A program made the position numbers and the translations under genes. A DNA stretch of 33,750 nucleotides from Bacteroidia bacterium (GTDB lineage: Bacteria; Bacteroidota; Bacteroidia; UBA4408), in assembly GCA_020845635.1 (NCBI GenBank), contig JADLFI010000040.1, forward strand, positions 1 through 33,750. The letters are read 5' to 3'. Each line of letters begins with the position of its first letter. Position 1 is the first letter of the stretch. The notes under the pieces are model-generated. The model was not told the DNA's origin. It saw nothing but the letters and a program-made list of their open reading frames with translations, and did not search any database. Positions 15,160 to 24,620 of this stretch are shown one piece after another.

Positions 15160-15615
15160 ATGGGTTTAATTGAAAATGAAGATTTAGCAAACGGTGAATT
15201 TTTAAACGAAGCATTCAGGTTTTGGTTTAATGATAATAATCATATTCGTTCTCCTTTTCCTGAATATATTCACATACCGTTACAACAGGAATCAACCAAA
15301 AAATTCCGCAAATGGTTAAACCACGTTCATCCCGATGCTAAAGATGAAATTAATGATGAGATATTGGCAGAAAAGTTTGAAGAGATTTTATTTGAAACCG
15401 CTCTTAATTTGGTATTGACCGATGATGAAAGAATAACTATTTTGTATCCTTTCTTGCCACGCTTAGGAGATAAAATAAAGGCTAATGATAATTCAGAAAG
15501 TGTCATCTCGGGTAGGGTTATTAAGAAAGAAAATGATAAGAAATACCTTCGACTTAGCTGCACCAAGTTGCTTACCGATATTAAATGGGAAACATCTATT
15601 GAACTACCCGAGTGA
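15160..15615 (+). CDS. unrecognised protein at the end of the molybdenum operon
   Basis: A 151-residue, acidic, probably cytoplasmic protein with no signal peptide, membrane segment or Cys cluster. The first 90 residues look helical and polar (NEAFRFWFNDNNHIRSPFPE, KFRKWLNHVHPDAKDEINDE). The segment LTDDERITILYPFLPRLGDK is followed by a short beta-rich tail (VISGRVIKKENDKKYLRLSC). I do not recognise a family. Its place as the last gene of the operon, directly before narK, suggests a helper in nitrate reductase maturation or a regulator; this is a guess. Confidence 0.75.
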   Translation: MGLIENEDLANGEFLNEAFRFWFNDNNHIRSPFPEYIHIPLQQESTKKFRKWLNHVHPDAKDEINDEILAEKFEEILFETALNLVLTDDERITILYPFLPRLGDKIKANDNSESVISGRVIKKENDKKYLRLSCTKLLTDIKWETSIELPE

Positions 15616-15643
15616 TGTTTTTTTATTATTGAAACATTGTTTT

Positions 15644-15665
15644 CTATCACTAATTAAAGTGATAG
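15644..15665 (+). terminator. possible terminator hairpin before narK
   Basis: Perfect 7-bp stem CTATCAC/GTGATAG with loop TAATTAAA, 28 bp after the stop of the unknown gene. No T-tract follows, so termination is uncertain. It ends 3 bp before the FNR-like box. Confidence 0.3.
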
Positions 15666-15668
15666 TTG

Positions 15669-15684
15669 TATGATGCAAATCATA
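15669..15684. promoter_or_regulatory. FNR-like palindrome, narK operon
   Basis: TATGATGCAAATCATA, centre 15676.5. The element at the conserved spacing (GAATTTTA, 15706-15713) ends 36.5 bp downstream. The narK1 ATG is at 15734. Confidence 0.8.
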
Positions 15685-15733
15685 TTATAAATTCTCCTTT
15701 CATCAGAATTTTACGCTGTAATTTTAATGAGTT

Positions 15734-17254
15734 ATGGCGACTTCAATTCAATCCGAAAGCAAAACTCCCAACCCAAATGTAATACTGTTTCTTACCACCT
15801 TGGCGTTTACTATATGCTTTGCTGCATGGATGTTTAACGGGGTAATGGTAACTTTTTTAGTTGATAAGGGAGTGTTTAACTGGGGGGCTGTACAAATTGG
15901 GTGGCTGCTTGGAATTCCTGTACTTGTTGGTTCTGTAATGCGTTTGCCAATGGGTATATTAACCGATAAGTTAGGCGGCCGATTTGTATTTACAGGCTTA
16001 TTGTTATTTTGTGCAATTCCAATGTTCTTCTTAAGCAAAGCAAATGATTTTGCATCATTTGCTTTGCTGAGTTTTGGATATGGTATGGCCGGTTCAGGTT
16101 TTTCTGTTGGAGTAGCTTATACTTCTGTTTGGTATTCAAGAGAGTGGCAGGGAAGGGCTTTAGGTATTTTTGGCGTTGGCAATGCAGGGTCGGCCATAAC
16201 CACCTTGCTTGCTCCAACTATCTTAAATAAAATAACTAATAATGGCGCTGATATTGAACAATGGCGCATATTGCCTCAAATATATGCGGCTGTGTTAGTT
16301 ATTATGGCTGTGATATTCTTCCTATTTACGGTAAATAAAAAACCTCAAATAGGTCAAAAAACAGTAAATCAAATGCTCAAACCACTAGGCAATGTTCGCG
16401 TGTGGCGTTTTGGTTTATATTATTTCTTAGTATTTGGCTGCTTTGTAGCCTTCTCGCAATGGTTGGTTCCTTACTTTGTAAATGTATATGGTGCCTCTTT
16501 GGTTGTTGCCGGCTTGTTTGCTGCTTTATTCAGTATGCCTTCCGGATTAATACGTGCTGTTGGAGGTTGGATGAGTGATAGGTGGGGCGCACGTAAAGTA
16601 ATGATTTCTGTTTTTATATGGTCCATCTTTTTTAGTGCCCTATTAATTTTCCCTAAGATGGATATTTTAACTCCCGGAAAAGGCGTTATTGCCATTAAAG
16701 ACGGACAAGTTACTTCTGTAACAGAGTCGGTAATTACAGTTGACCAGATTGAATATCCCGTTAAGGTAAAACAACAAGATTATGAATTAAGTCAAGAATC
16801 TTCATCTGTTTTTCCTCATAAAAACACCTGGCAAACACCTGTAGTAAAAGAAGGAGAAATGATTAAAAAGAAACAACTACTGGCCCAAGGAACATCACAT
16901 ATACATTTTAGTGCTAATATGTGGGTATATGCGGTATTGGTTTTGTTGATTGGCATTGTATGGGGCATTGGTAAAGCCAGTGTTTACAAATTTATTCCTG
17001 ATTATTTTCCAAATGATATAGGTGCTGTTGGTGGTATGGTTGGCGTAATTGGTGGACTAGGTGGATTTATATGCCCAATCATTTTTGGGTATTTGTTAGA
17101 GTGGACGGGCTTATGGACAAGTTGTTGGTTTTTGATGCTACTTATTTCTATTGTTTGCTTTATGTGGATGAAACGTGTAGTACGCGGAATTATGAGAAAA
17201 CATGCGCCTCATGTGGCTGATGATATCGAACACAAAAATGAACCTATAAAATAA
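15734..17254 (+). CDS. narK: NarK1-type nitrate transporter with an extra loop domain
   Basis: A 506-residue MFS permease with about 12 membrane helices. Hallmarks are the first-half substrate Arg (GSVMRLPMGILTDKLGGRF), the motif SGFSVGVAYTSVWYSREWQGRALGIFGVGNAGSA, and the second Arg (SGLIRAVGGWMSDRWGARK). Members of the NarK1 group are taken as nitrate/proton symporters. An insertion of about 85 polar residues (about 309-393) lies between membrane helices of the C-terminal half and reads like a small beta-rich domain (TPGKGVIAIKDGQVTSVTES; VKEGEMIKKKQLLAQG). It is paired with narK2 11 bp downstream, as NarK1-NarK2 often are. Confidence 0.9.
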   Translation: MATSIQSESKTPNPNVILFLTTLAFTICFAAWMFNGVMVTFLVDKGVFNWGAVQIGWLLGIPVLVGSVMRLPMGILTDKLGGRFVFTGLLLFCAIPMFFLSKANDFASFALLSFGYGMAGSGFSVGVAYTSVWYSREWQGRALGIFGVGNAGSAITTLLAPTILNKITNNGADIEQWRILPQIYAAVLVIMAVIFFLFTVNKKPQIGQKTVNQMLKPLGNVRVWRFGLYYFLVFGCFVAFSQWLVPYFVNVYGASLVVAGLFAALFSMPSGLIRAVGGWMSDRWGARKVMISVFIWSIFFSALLIFPKMDILTPGKGVIAIKDGQVTSVTESVITVDQIEYPVKVKQQDYELSQESSSVFPHKNTWQTPVVKEGEMIKKKQLLAQGTSHIHFSANMWVYAVLVLLIGIVWGIGKASVYKFIPDYFPNDIGAVGGMVGVIGGLGGFICPIIFGYLLEWTGLWTSCWFLMLLISIVCFMWMKRVVRGIMRKHAPHVADDIEHKNEPIK

Positions 17255-17265
17255 CATTATATTCT

Positions 17266-18630
17266 ATGAATACAACAACAAATTCAAAGTCTTCAACTTG
17301 GCTTTCGCACTGGGATGCAGAAGATAGTAAGTTTTGGGAAAATGAAGGGGAGAAATTTGCCTGGAAAACATTGTGGGTAACCACCATTGCCTTAACCTTA
17401 TCTTTTGCTACATGGTTTATGGTAAGTACTCTTGTAGTAAAACTTCCGGGAATAGGTTTTAATTTTACTCAAGATCAACTTTTTTGGTTAGCAGCTATGC
17501 CAGGTTTGGCAGCAGGTACATTACGCATAGTACATACTTTTCTATTACCAATTTACGGGACCCGTCATGTTGTATCCTTTTCTACATTAATTAAACTTAT
17601 TCCATGTATAGGTTTAGGAATGGCCGTCATGAATCCAACTACCCCATTTTGGGTATTTATGGTATTGGCATTCACTGCAGGTTTTGGTGGTGGCGATTTT
17701 TCTTCATTTATGCCTTCAACCAATTTGTTTTTTCCTAAACGACTTAAAGGAACCGCCCTTGGCATACAAGCCGGTATTGGTAATTTTGGAGTAAGCCTGG
17801 CTCAATTTATGACTCCTGTAATTTTGGGCCTTGCATTTATGAGTTCTCAAACTTTTACAAAGGTAAATCCTGTAACTAAAGAGGTGGAAGGAACTAGTCA
17901 GATTTATTTACATAATGCAGCATTTTGGTATGTGCCTTTTGTATTAATTACTGTTGTTATCAGTTGGTTCATGCTTCGCAGCATACCTATCAAAGCTTCA
18001 TTTAAAGAGCAGTTAGATATTTTTAAAGAAAAACATACTTGGTATTGCACTATTACATATTTTATGACCTTTGGTACATTCTCCGGGCTGTCAGCAGCTT
18101 TCCCAATGATGATGAAAGCCTTATACGGTAATTTTGAGGGAGCACCGGATCCTTTGAAATATGCTTTCTACGGGCCTTTAATTGGTTCTGCCAGCAGGGT
18201 GTTATTTGGATTTGTTTCTGATAAAACCGGTGGTGGTGTATTAACAACTATTTCAGGGCTTGGCCTTATTGTTGGTTCGGTACTTTTAGTGGTAATGGGA
18301 TTGGTAGCACCCACTTCAATAGAGCAGTTTCCTATGTTTGTTTCTATAATGCTTATTATGTTTTTCTTTGCCGGAATAGGCAATGCCTCCACCTTTCGTC
18401 AGTTCCCAATTATTTTTCAGGATAATCCCCGTCAGGCTTCCGGGGTTATCGGTTGGACTGCAGCCATTGCTGCTTATGGCCCGTTTATCTTTTCTATGAT
18501 TATTGGTGTTGTTATTAAAACTTCAGCTAACGCAAATTCATTTTTCTGGGGCTTAACGGTTTTCTTGCTTGTAGCCACTTGGATTAATTGGAATTATTAT
18601 CACAAAAGAGGCTGCGAAAGACCTAGCTAA
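17266..18630 (+). CDS. narK2: NarK2-type nitrate/nitrite antiporter
   Basis: A 454-residue MFS permease, closer to Escherichia coli NarK. The N-terminus (FWENEGEKFAWKTLWVTT) precedes helix 1. Substrate Arg87 lies in AGTLRIVHTF; the nitrate signatures are FTAGFGGGDFSSFMPSTNLF and GTALGIQAGIGNFGVSLAQF; the second Arg is in GPLIGSASRVLFGFVSD. The group exchanges nitrate for nitrite, or takes up nitrate, across the inner membrane. With NarK1 it supplies the inward-facing NarG and removes nitrite. Note that the segment FTKVNPVTKEVEGTSQIY is a loop between helices. Confidence 0.92.
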   Translation: MNTTTNSKSSTWLSHWDAEDSKFWENEGEKFAWKTLWVTTIALTLSFATWFMVSTLVVKLPGIGFNFTQDQLFWLAAMPGLAAGTLRIVHTFLLPIYGTRHVVSFSTLIKLIPCIGLGMAVMNPTTPFWVFMVLAFTAGFGGGDFSSFMPSTNLFFPKRLKGTALGIQAGIGNFGVSLAQFMTPVILGLAFMSSQTFTKVNPVTKEVEGTSQIYLHNAAFWYVPFVLITVVISWFMLRSIPIKASFKEQLDIFKEKHTWYCTITYFMTFGTFSGLSAAFPMMMKALYGNFEGAPDPLKYAFYGPLIGSASRVLFGFVSDKTGGGVLTTISGLGLIVGSVLLVVMGLVAPTSIEQFPMFVSIMLIMFFFAGIGNASTFRQFPIIFQDNPRQASGVIGWTAAIAAYGPFIFSMIIGVVIKTSANANSFFWGLTVFLLVATWINWNYYHKRGCERPS

Positions 18631-18782
18631 ATAGGAAACCGAAAAAAGAATATAAAATATGTTGATATATCTCATAAAATCCCACAATTATTTGTGAGTG
18701 GTTAATAGGTAATAAATATAATGATAAACCGATTTGTTGAGTGTTTAAATAAAATCAAAGAAAATCAATAAAAGCAACATTA

Positions 18783-18798
18783 TATGATACAAATCATA
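18783..18798. promoter_or_regulatory. FNR-like palindrome, nar operon
   Basis: TATGATACAAATCATA, centre 18790.5. The element GAAATTTG (18820-18827) ends 36.5 bp downstream, predicting a start near 18834 and a very short leader before the cytochrome gene at 18848. Confidence 0.8.
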
Positions 18799-18847
18799 TT
18801 TATAAAAATTATTAGCACTGAAATTTGTAAACGAAAAATCATAAGTT

Positions 18848-19405
18848 ATGGAAAAATATCTTTCTGAAAAACTAAAATTGCTAGGGTTACTTTTTGCTTT
18901 CTTTCATGTAAGCCTTGTGTTTAATTCTGCTTATGCACAAATGAGTCCCGAAGTTCTTGAAGGGAAAAATTTATTTGAAGGTCGTGTGCGTTTTGAAAAT
19001 CGAGGTCCCTCATGTATTAGCTGCCACTCGGTAAATAGTAAAGATGTTGCTATGGGAGGTTTGTTAGCTAAAAATTTAACGGATGTTTATACAAGAATGG
19101 GTGAGGGGCTTTCGGCATGGTTGGCCGCACCTCCTTTTCCTGCAATGGCTTCATCATATCAAAACAATCCTTTAACCGACTCGGAGAGAGTTAAATTACA
19201 AACTTTTTTGAAGTATGTAAATGATGCTGACCAAAAAACAAAGGTAGCTGAAGATAAAGGTTATGGAGTTATGCTTACTGCCGGACTTACCGGTGTAGCA
19301 ATCATAATTATTTTTATTGGCATTATATGGCGAGTACGTAAAACTAAAATGGTTAAACAAGAAATTTTTGACAGGCAAATCAAAGCAGTTGATGCAAAAT
19401 TTTAA
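18848..19405 (+). CDS. membrane-anchored monohaem cytochrome c of the nar operon
   Basis: A 185-residue protein with an N-terminal signal sequence (to about AYA-Q at 30), one class I haem-c domain with CISCH at residues 56-60 and a likely axial Met100 (PFPAMASSY), then a C-terminal membrane helix (about 144-161) and a short basic tail inside the cell. It is the first gene of the narGHJI operon, directly behind an FNR-like box. Its position recalls the NarC cytochrome of the Thermus nar operon, though that protein is larger and dihaem. It probably passes electrons on the periplasmic face to or from the cytochrome c domain fused to NarI. Confidence 0.85.
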   Translation: MEKYLSEKLKLLGLLFAFFHVSLVFNSAYAQMSPEVLEGKNLFEGRVRFENRGPSCISCHSVNSKDVAMGGLLAKNLTDVYTRMGEGLSAWLAAPPFPAMASSYQNNPLTDSERVKLQTFLKYVNDADQKTKVAEDKGYGVMLTAGLTGVAIIIIFIGIIWRVRKTKMVKQEIFDRQIKAVDAKF

Positions 19406-19435
19406 ATGAGTAATATATTCTAAAACCCTAATATT

Positions 19436-22400
19436 ATGAGCTGGATAGAAGATTTAATTTCACCTAACACACGTAAGTGGGAGGAATTTTATAGAAACAG
19501 ATGGCAGTACGACCGTATTGTACGCAGCACACATGGTGTTAATTGTACCGGTGGATGCTCGTGGGCAATTCATGTTAAAGATGGTATTGTTGTTTGGGAA
19601 ATGCAACAGGTAGATTATCCTCAGTTTAATAAAGAAATTCCTCCATACGAGCCTAGAGGCTGTCAGCGTGGTATCTCTTATTCATGGTATTTATATAGCC
19701 CTATTCGTGTAAAGTACCCCATTATTAGAGGAGCTTTAATTGATTTATATAAAGAAGAAAAGGAAAAATGCGGAGGCGACCCCGTAAAAGCATGGGCAAA
19801 CCTTCAGGCAGATCCAGAAAAGAGAAAAAGATATCAACGTGCCAGAGGCAAAGGTGGTTTCCGCAGACTAAAATGGGATGAAGTAATTGAAATTATTGCG
19901 GCCTCCAACATCTATACCATTCAAAAATATGGCTCAGACCGTATTATAGGTTTTGCCCCCATCCCTGCCAAGAGTATGTTAAGCTACGCTTCAGGAGCTA
20001 GATATCTACAATTAATGGGGGCTGTTAATTTGTCGTTTTACGATTGGTATTGCGATTTGCCAAACGCTTTCCCCGAAATTTGGGGTGAACAAACAGATGT
20101 TTGCGAATCGGCCGATTGGTATAAATCCAAATTCATTGTTTCCATGGGTGCCAATCTCGGAATGACACGTACACCCGATATTCATTTCTTCTCGGAGGCT
20201 CGCCATAATGGAACTAAAACCGTGGTAATGGCGCCCGACTTTAGTATGGTGGCTAAGCATGCCGACCAATGGATTCCCGTGCATGCAGGATCTGACGGGG
20301 CTTTTTGGATGGCTGTAACTCATGTTATTTTACAAGAATATCATGTGGATAGAAAAGTTCCTTACTTTATTGATTATCTAAAAAAATATACCGATTGCCC
20401 ATTTTTAGTGAAATTAGAGAAAGATGGTGATAAATTATTGCCGGGCAGAATGATTAGAGCTAATGAAATTGCTAAGTATTCGGGTGCCGAAAATGGGGAT
20501 TGGAAATTTTTAAACTATGATTCAAAAACCGGTGAATTAGTTTGCCCTATGGGAACTATGGGATATAGATGGCAAGAGAAAAAAGGGCAATGGAACTTAT
20601 TTTTTAAAGATGGAGAAACCGGTGCTGATTATGACCCTGAATTATCCTTCTTAGAAAAAAATGAAGGTGTTATACAAGTAGAATTTACTGAATTTGGACT
20701 AAATAAAAAAGCATTGCGAGGTGTTCCGGTTAGATACATCACCACCTCTAAAGGCGAAAAAATTGCCGTGGCCACCATTTATGATTTAACAATGGCTCAA
20801 TATGGTATTGGGCGTGGATTACCCGGTGATTACCCAACTTCCTACAATGACGAAAAAGCAGCCTATACTCCTGCGTGGCAAGAAATATTTACCGGTATTG
20901 GCCGTAAAGAAGTAATTCAATTAGCCCGCGAATGGGCAAGTACAGCCGAAACTACCCAAGGAGCTTGTATGGTAATAGTTGGAGCAGGTATTAATCACTG
21001 GTTTCATGGCAACCTTATGTACCGTGCAGCTATTATGGCTCAAATGCTTACCGGATGTAATGGTAAAAATGGCGGAGGTATGAATCACTATGTAGGACAG
21101 GAGAAACTGGCTCCCATGGATTCATGGTCAACTATTATGAGTTCCAAGGACTGGGATACAGCACCACGCCTACAACAAGGCCCTATTTGGCATTATATTA
21201 ACTCTTGCCAATGGCGTTATGATGGCAATCAAAAGTTTTATAACTCATCACCGGATAATAAATTGTCAAACATTCACTCTGCCGATTGGGTAGTTATGTC
21301 TGTGCGCAATGGATGGATGCCATATTATCCACAATATAGCAAACGTAATTTTGATATTGTTCAAGATGCAAAACAAAGCGGTGCCAATACCGAAGAAGAA
21401 ATGAGAAAATATATAGTTGACCAAATTAAATCAGGGCAATTAAAATACTCTGCAGCCGAGCCTGATGAAGAAATTAATTTCCCACGTGTATGGTTCATTT
21501 GGAAAGGCAATGCCATTGGTACTTCTGCCAAAGGTCATGAGTATTTTTTAGACCATTATTTAGGGACTCATACCAATAAGATAGCTGATGAAGTTGCCGG
21601 AGATATTGTTAAAGATATTGCCTATAAAGGAAAAGAGGCTCCAAAAGGAAAAATGGATTTGGTTATTGATATTAATTTCCGTATGGATACCTCTGCCTTG
21701 TATTCCGACATTGTGTTACCTACTGCATCATGGTATGAAAAGGCTGATATTAATTCAACCGACATGCACTCATTTATTCACCCACTCTCAGAAGCTATAC
21801 CTCCTGTTTGGGAATCAAAAACAGATTGGCAGATCTTTAGAGAGTTAGCCCAAAAAGTGCAGGAAATGGCAAAAGTATATTTGCCTGAACCGATGTTAGA
21901 TGTGGTAAATGTTCCTTTATCACACGACTCAAAAGATGAAATTACTCAACCTACCCTGAAAGACTGGTTTAAAGGCGAATGTGAGCCTATTCCGGGAAAA
22001 ACTATGCATAAAATAGTGTTTAAAGAAAGAGATTACACCAAAATTTACGATAAGTTTATTACCCTTGGTGAGGGTGTAGCTAAGAATGGCTTAGGTGCCC
22101 ACGGGAACAGCTATAAATGTGAAGATGTTTATAACGAAATGTTAGAAAATAAGGAACATGTGATAAAACTTAGCAATGGCAAAACTTATCCATCTTTAAG
22201 GGCTGATGTTGAAGCTATTGATGCTATCCTAAAACTATCTACCTTAACCAACGGTAAGCTTACCAAGCGCTGTTACCAGAATATGGCCGAAAAAATTGGT
22301 AACAAAGATATTGCTTCCTTAGGTGATGGGTATGAGCAAATTTCAATGGAATACAGAGATTTACAAGCTCAACCAAAGCGTTATAACTCTTCCCCCTTAT

Positions 22401-23080
22401 GGTCAGGATTAATGCATGAGGGTAGAACCTATGCAGCTTACACCTATAATGTTGACTACTTTGTTCCTTGGCGTACACTTACCGGTCGTCAGCATTTTTA
22501 TCTTGACCACGATGCGTATATTGCCTTTGGCGAACACTTAGCTACTTATAAACCTTCGCCTACACCCGAGGTTTATGGTGACTTACGCAAAACCGTTAAT
22601 GATGGAAAAGCTAAAATGCTAAATTGTTTAACTCCACACGGTAAATGGCATATTCATTCTACTTATGGCGATACACTTAGAATGTTAACTTTATCAAGAG
22701 GTAATGAGCCTTGCTGGATGAGTGAAGAGGATGCCGCAGAATTAGGAATTAACGATAACGACCATGTAGAAGTTTATAACGATAATGGAGTTTATGTGGC
22801 ACGCGCCTGTGTTAGTGCCCGTATTCCAAAGGGAGTTTGTATTGTTTACCATGCTGTTGAGCGTACCTACAACATTCCTAAATCACAAACATTTAGAGGA
22901 AAGAATGGCGAGCCACGCAGAGGTGGTATGAACAATTCTTTTACACGTGTGCATTTAAAACCTAACCTAATGTGTGGTGGCTACGGTCAATTCACTTTTC
23001 ATTTTAACTATTGGGGACCTGTAGGTGTAAACCGTGATACCCATGTTTTAGTTCGCAAAATGCATGTTGTAGAATATTAA
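19436..23080 (+). CDS. narG: respiratory nitrate reductase alpha subunit NarG
   Basis: A 1214-residue molybdoenzyme that reduces nitrate to nitrite with bis-MGD. The FS0 4Fe-4S cluster ligands are His33, Cys37, Cys41 and Cys76 ([20 protein letters not shown]). The Mo-ligand Asp lies in [20 protein letters not shown]. Other hallmarks are [14 protein letters not shown], IIVGAGxNHWxHxNLMYR-type sequence near residue 515, and [15 protein letters not shown]. The C-terminal dinucleotide-binding region is complete ([23 protein letters not shown]). There is no twin-Arg signal, so the enzyme should face the cytoplasm as in E. coli. Thirty bp after the cytochrome c gene and 26 bp before narH. Confidence 0.98.
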   Translation: MSWIEDLISPNTRKWEEFYRNRWQYDRIVRSTHGVNCTGGCSWAIHVKDGIVVWEMQQVDYPQFNKEIPPYEPRGCQRGISYSWYLYSPIRVKYPIIRGALIDLYKEEKEKCGGDPVKAWANLQADPEKRKRYQRARGKGGFRRLKWDEVIEIIAASNIYTIQKYGSDRIIGFAPIPAKSMLSYASGARYLQLMGAVNLSFYDWYCDLPNAFPEIWGEQTDVCESADWYKSKFIVSMGANLGMTRTPDIHFFSEARHNGTKTVVMAPDFSMVAKHADQWIPVHAGSDGAFWMAVTHVILQEYHVDRKVPYFIDYLKKYTDCPFLVKLEKDGDKLLPGRMIRANEIAKYSGAENGDWKFLNYDSKTGELVCPMGTMGYRWQEKKGQWNLFFKDGETGADYDPELSFLEKNEGVIQVEFTEFGLNKKALRGVPVRYITTSKGEKIAVATIYDLTMAQYGIGRGLPGDYPTSYNDEKAAYTPAWQEIFTGIGRKEVIQLAREWASTAETTQGACMVIVGAGINHWFHGNLMYRAAIMAQMLTGCNGKNGGGMNHYVGQEKLAPMDSWSTIMSSKDWDTAPRLQQGPIWHYINSCQWRYDGNQKFYNSSPDNKLSNIHSADWVVMSVRNGWMPYYPQYSKRNFDIVQDAKQSGANTEEEMRKYIVDQIKSGQLKYSAAEPDEEINFPRVWFIWKGNAIGTSAKGHEYFLDHYLGTHTNKIADEVAGDIVKDIAYKGKEAPKGKMDLVIDINFRMDTSALYSDIVLPTASWYEKADINSTDMHSFIHPLSEAIPPVWESKTDWQIFRELAQKVQEMAKVYLPEPMLDVVNVPLSHDSKDEITQPTLKDWFKGECEPIPGKTMHKIVFKERDYTKIYDKFITLGEGVAKNGLGAHGNSYKCEDVYNEMLENKEHVIKLSNGKTYPSLRADVEAIDAILKLSTLTNGKLTKRCYQNMAEKIGNKDIASLGDGYEQISMEYRDLQAQPKRYNSSPLWSGLMHEGRTYAAYTYNVDYFVPWRTLTGRQHFYLDHDAYIAFGEHLATYKPSPTPEVYGDLRKTVNDGKAKMLNCLTPHGKWHIHSTYGDTLRMLTLSRGNEPCWMSEEDAAELGINDNDHVEVYNDNGVYVARACVSARIPKGVCIVYHAVERTYNIPKSQTFRGKNGEPRRGGMNNSFTRVHLKPNLMCGGYGQFTFHFNYWGPVGVNRDTHVLVRKMHVVEY

Positions 23081-23106
23081 TATGAACCATCAATAAAATA
23101 AAAACT

Positions 23107-24600
23107 ATGAATATAAGAGCACAAGTTTCTATGGTTTTTCACCTCGATAAATGTATCGGGTGTCACACTTGTTCCATTGCCTGTAAAAATGTATGGACTG
23201 ACCGCAGAGGAGCTGAATATATGTGGTGGAACAATGTGGAAACAAAACCGGGAACCGGTTACCCTACAAAATGGGAGGATCAGGAAATATATAAAGGAGG
23301 TTGGGAGAAAAACGGTGACTCGGTTTCTCTGAAAGGAGCCGGAAGGCTTAAAGGGCTGAAGAATATTTTTCATAACCCTAACTTGCCTACATTAGAAGAT
23401 TACTATCATCCTTGGGCTTATAAATACAGCGATTTGTTTACAGCTCCCGAAGGTAACGACCAGCCTATTGGCAGAGCTGTTTCGTTAGTTACCGGTGAAC
23501 CTATAGATATTAAATCAGGACCTAACTGGGATGATGATTTGAGTGGCACACCGGATTATGCCCGTAAAGATGTTAACTTCAAAGACCTTGATGAGCAAGA
23601 TCAAAAAACCATGTTCCAATTGGAACAAATGACAATGATGTATTTGCCACGCATTTGTAATCATTGTTTAAATCCTGCTTGTGTTGCCTCTTGCCCATCG
23701 GGAGCCATTTATAAAAGAGGCGAAGATGGTGTGGTATTAATTAATCAAGACAGGTGTCGCGCTTGGCGAATGTGTGTTACTGCCTGCCCTTATAAAAAGA
23801 GTTACTATAACTGGCATACCGGAAAATCAGAAAAATGTATTCTGTGTTATCCGCGTCTTGAGTCAGGACAGCCGCCAGCCTGCTTTCATTCTTGTGTAGG
23901 ACGCATCAGATATCTAGGGGTTATGTTATATGATGCTGACAAGATTGAACAGGTGGCTGCTTCTGACGATAAAGATTTAGTTCAAGCCCAGCTAGATATT
24001 TATTTAGACCCAAACAATCCTGAAGTAATTGAACAGGCACGCAAAAATGGTGTGCATGATTCAACGATTACTGCAGCGCAAAATTCACCCGTTTATAAGT
24101 TTGTAAAGCAATGGGGAGTGGCATTGCCATTGCACCCTGAGTTCAGAACTTTACCTAACCTGTTTTACGTGCCTCCTATGTTACCGGCTATGGCTCAAGT
24201 TGATGAAAAAGGGATGTATAATACCAAATCAAATGAGATGTTCCCGGGTATTGACCACAATCGTATGCCAATGAAATATTTAGCTTCATTGTTCTCTAAT
24301 GGTGATACCCAAAAAATTGCCACCATTTATGAAAAACTTTTAAGTGTAAAGATGCACAGAAGAAGTGTAACAGTAGGCGATGTTGACAAGAGTACCTTAA
24401 ACAGCTTATTGGAGCGTTCAAAGGTTTCACCCGATATGGCCGATGCTATATTCCGTTTAACTTCATTGGCTACTTTCGAAGAACGTTTTGTTATTCCTCC
24501 TGCGCACCGCGAAGAATCAATAGAAATGATAGAAGCTACTGCAGATGTTAAGGGCGAAACAGGCTTTGGATTTAAATTAAAACCTACTAGAGGATTATAA
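23107..24600 (+). CDS. narH: nitrate reductase beta subunit NarH
   Basis: A 497-residue iron-sulfur subunit that carries electrons from NarI to NarG. Four Cys groups are seen: CIGCHTCSIACKNVW near residue 16, CNHCLNPACVASCPSGAI, CRAWRMCVTACPYKK and CILCYPRLESGQPPAC...CVGRIRYLG. The Trp in CRAW replaces a Cys and marks the 3Fe-4S cluster, as in other NarH proteins, so the set is three 4Fe-4S clusters plus one 3Fe-4S cluster. Length and C-terminus are normal. Confidence 0.98.
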   Translation: MNIRAQVSMVFHLDKCIGCHTCSIACKNVWTDRRGAEYMWWNNVETKPGTGYPTKWEDQEIYKGGWEKNGDSVSLKGAGRLKGLKNIFHNPNLPTLEDYYHPWAYKYSDLFTAPEGNDQPIGRAVSLVTGEPIDIKSGPNWDDDLSGTPDYARKDVNFKDLDEQDQKTMFQLEQMTMMYLPRICNHCLNPACVASCPSGAIYKRGEDGVVLINQDRCRAWRMCVTACPYKKSYYNWHTGKSEKCILCYPRLESGQPPACFHSCVGRIRYLGVMLYDADKIEQVAASDDKDLVQAQLDIYLDPNNPEVIEQARKNGVHDSTITAAQNSPVYKFVKQWGVALPLHPEFRTLPNLFYVPPMLPAMAQVDEKGMYNTKSNEMFPGIDHNRMPMKYLASLFSNGDTQKIATIYEKLLSVKMHRRSVTVGDVDKSTLNSLLERSKVSPDMADAIFRLTSLATFEERFVIPPAHREESIEMIEATADVKGETGFGFKLKPTRGL

Positions 24601-24620
24601 ATCAATAAATATCAGGTGTT

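Noticed and set aside
18661-18710. Terminator after narK2
   Set aside because: Two alternative weak hairpins can form (CACAA/TTGTG or CTCATAAA/TTTGTGAG), but there is no T-tract.
19436-19530. Twin-arginine signal on NarG (outward-facing, archaeal-type enzyme)
   Set aside because: The N-terminus has no RR-x-F-L/K motif or hydrophobic stretch; the NarK transporters also fit a cytoplasmic active site.
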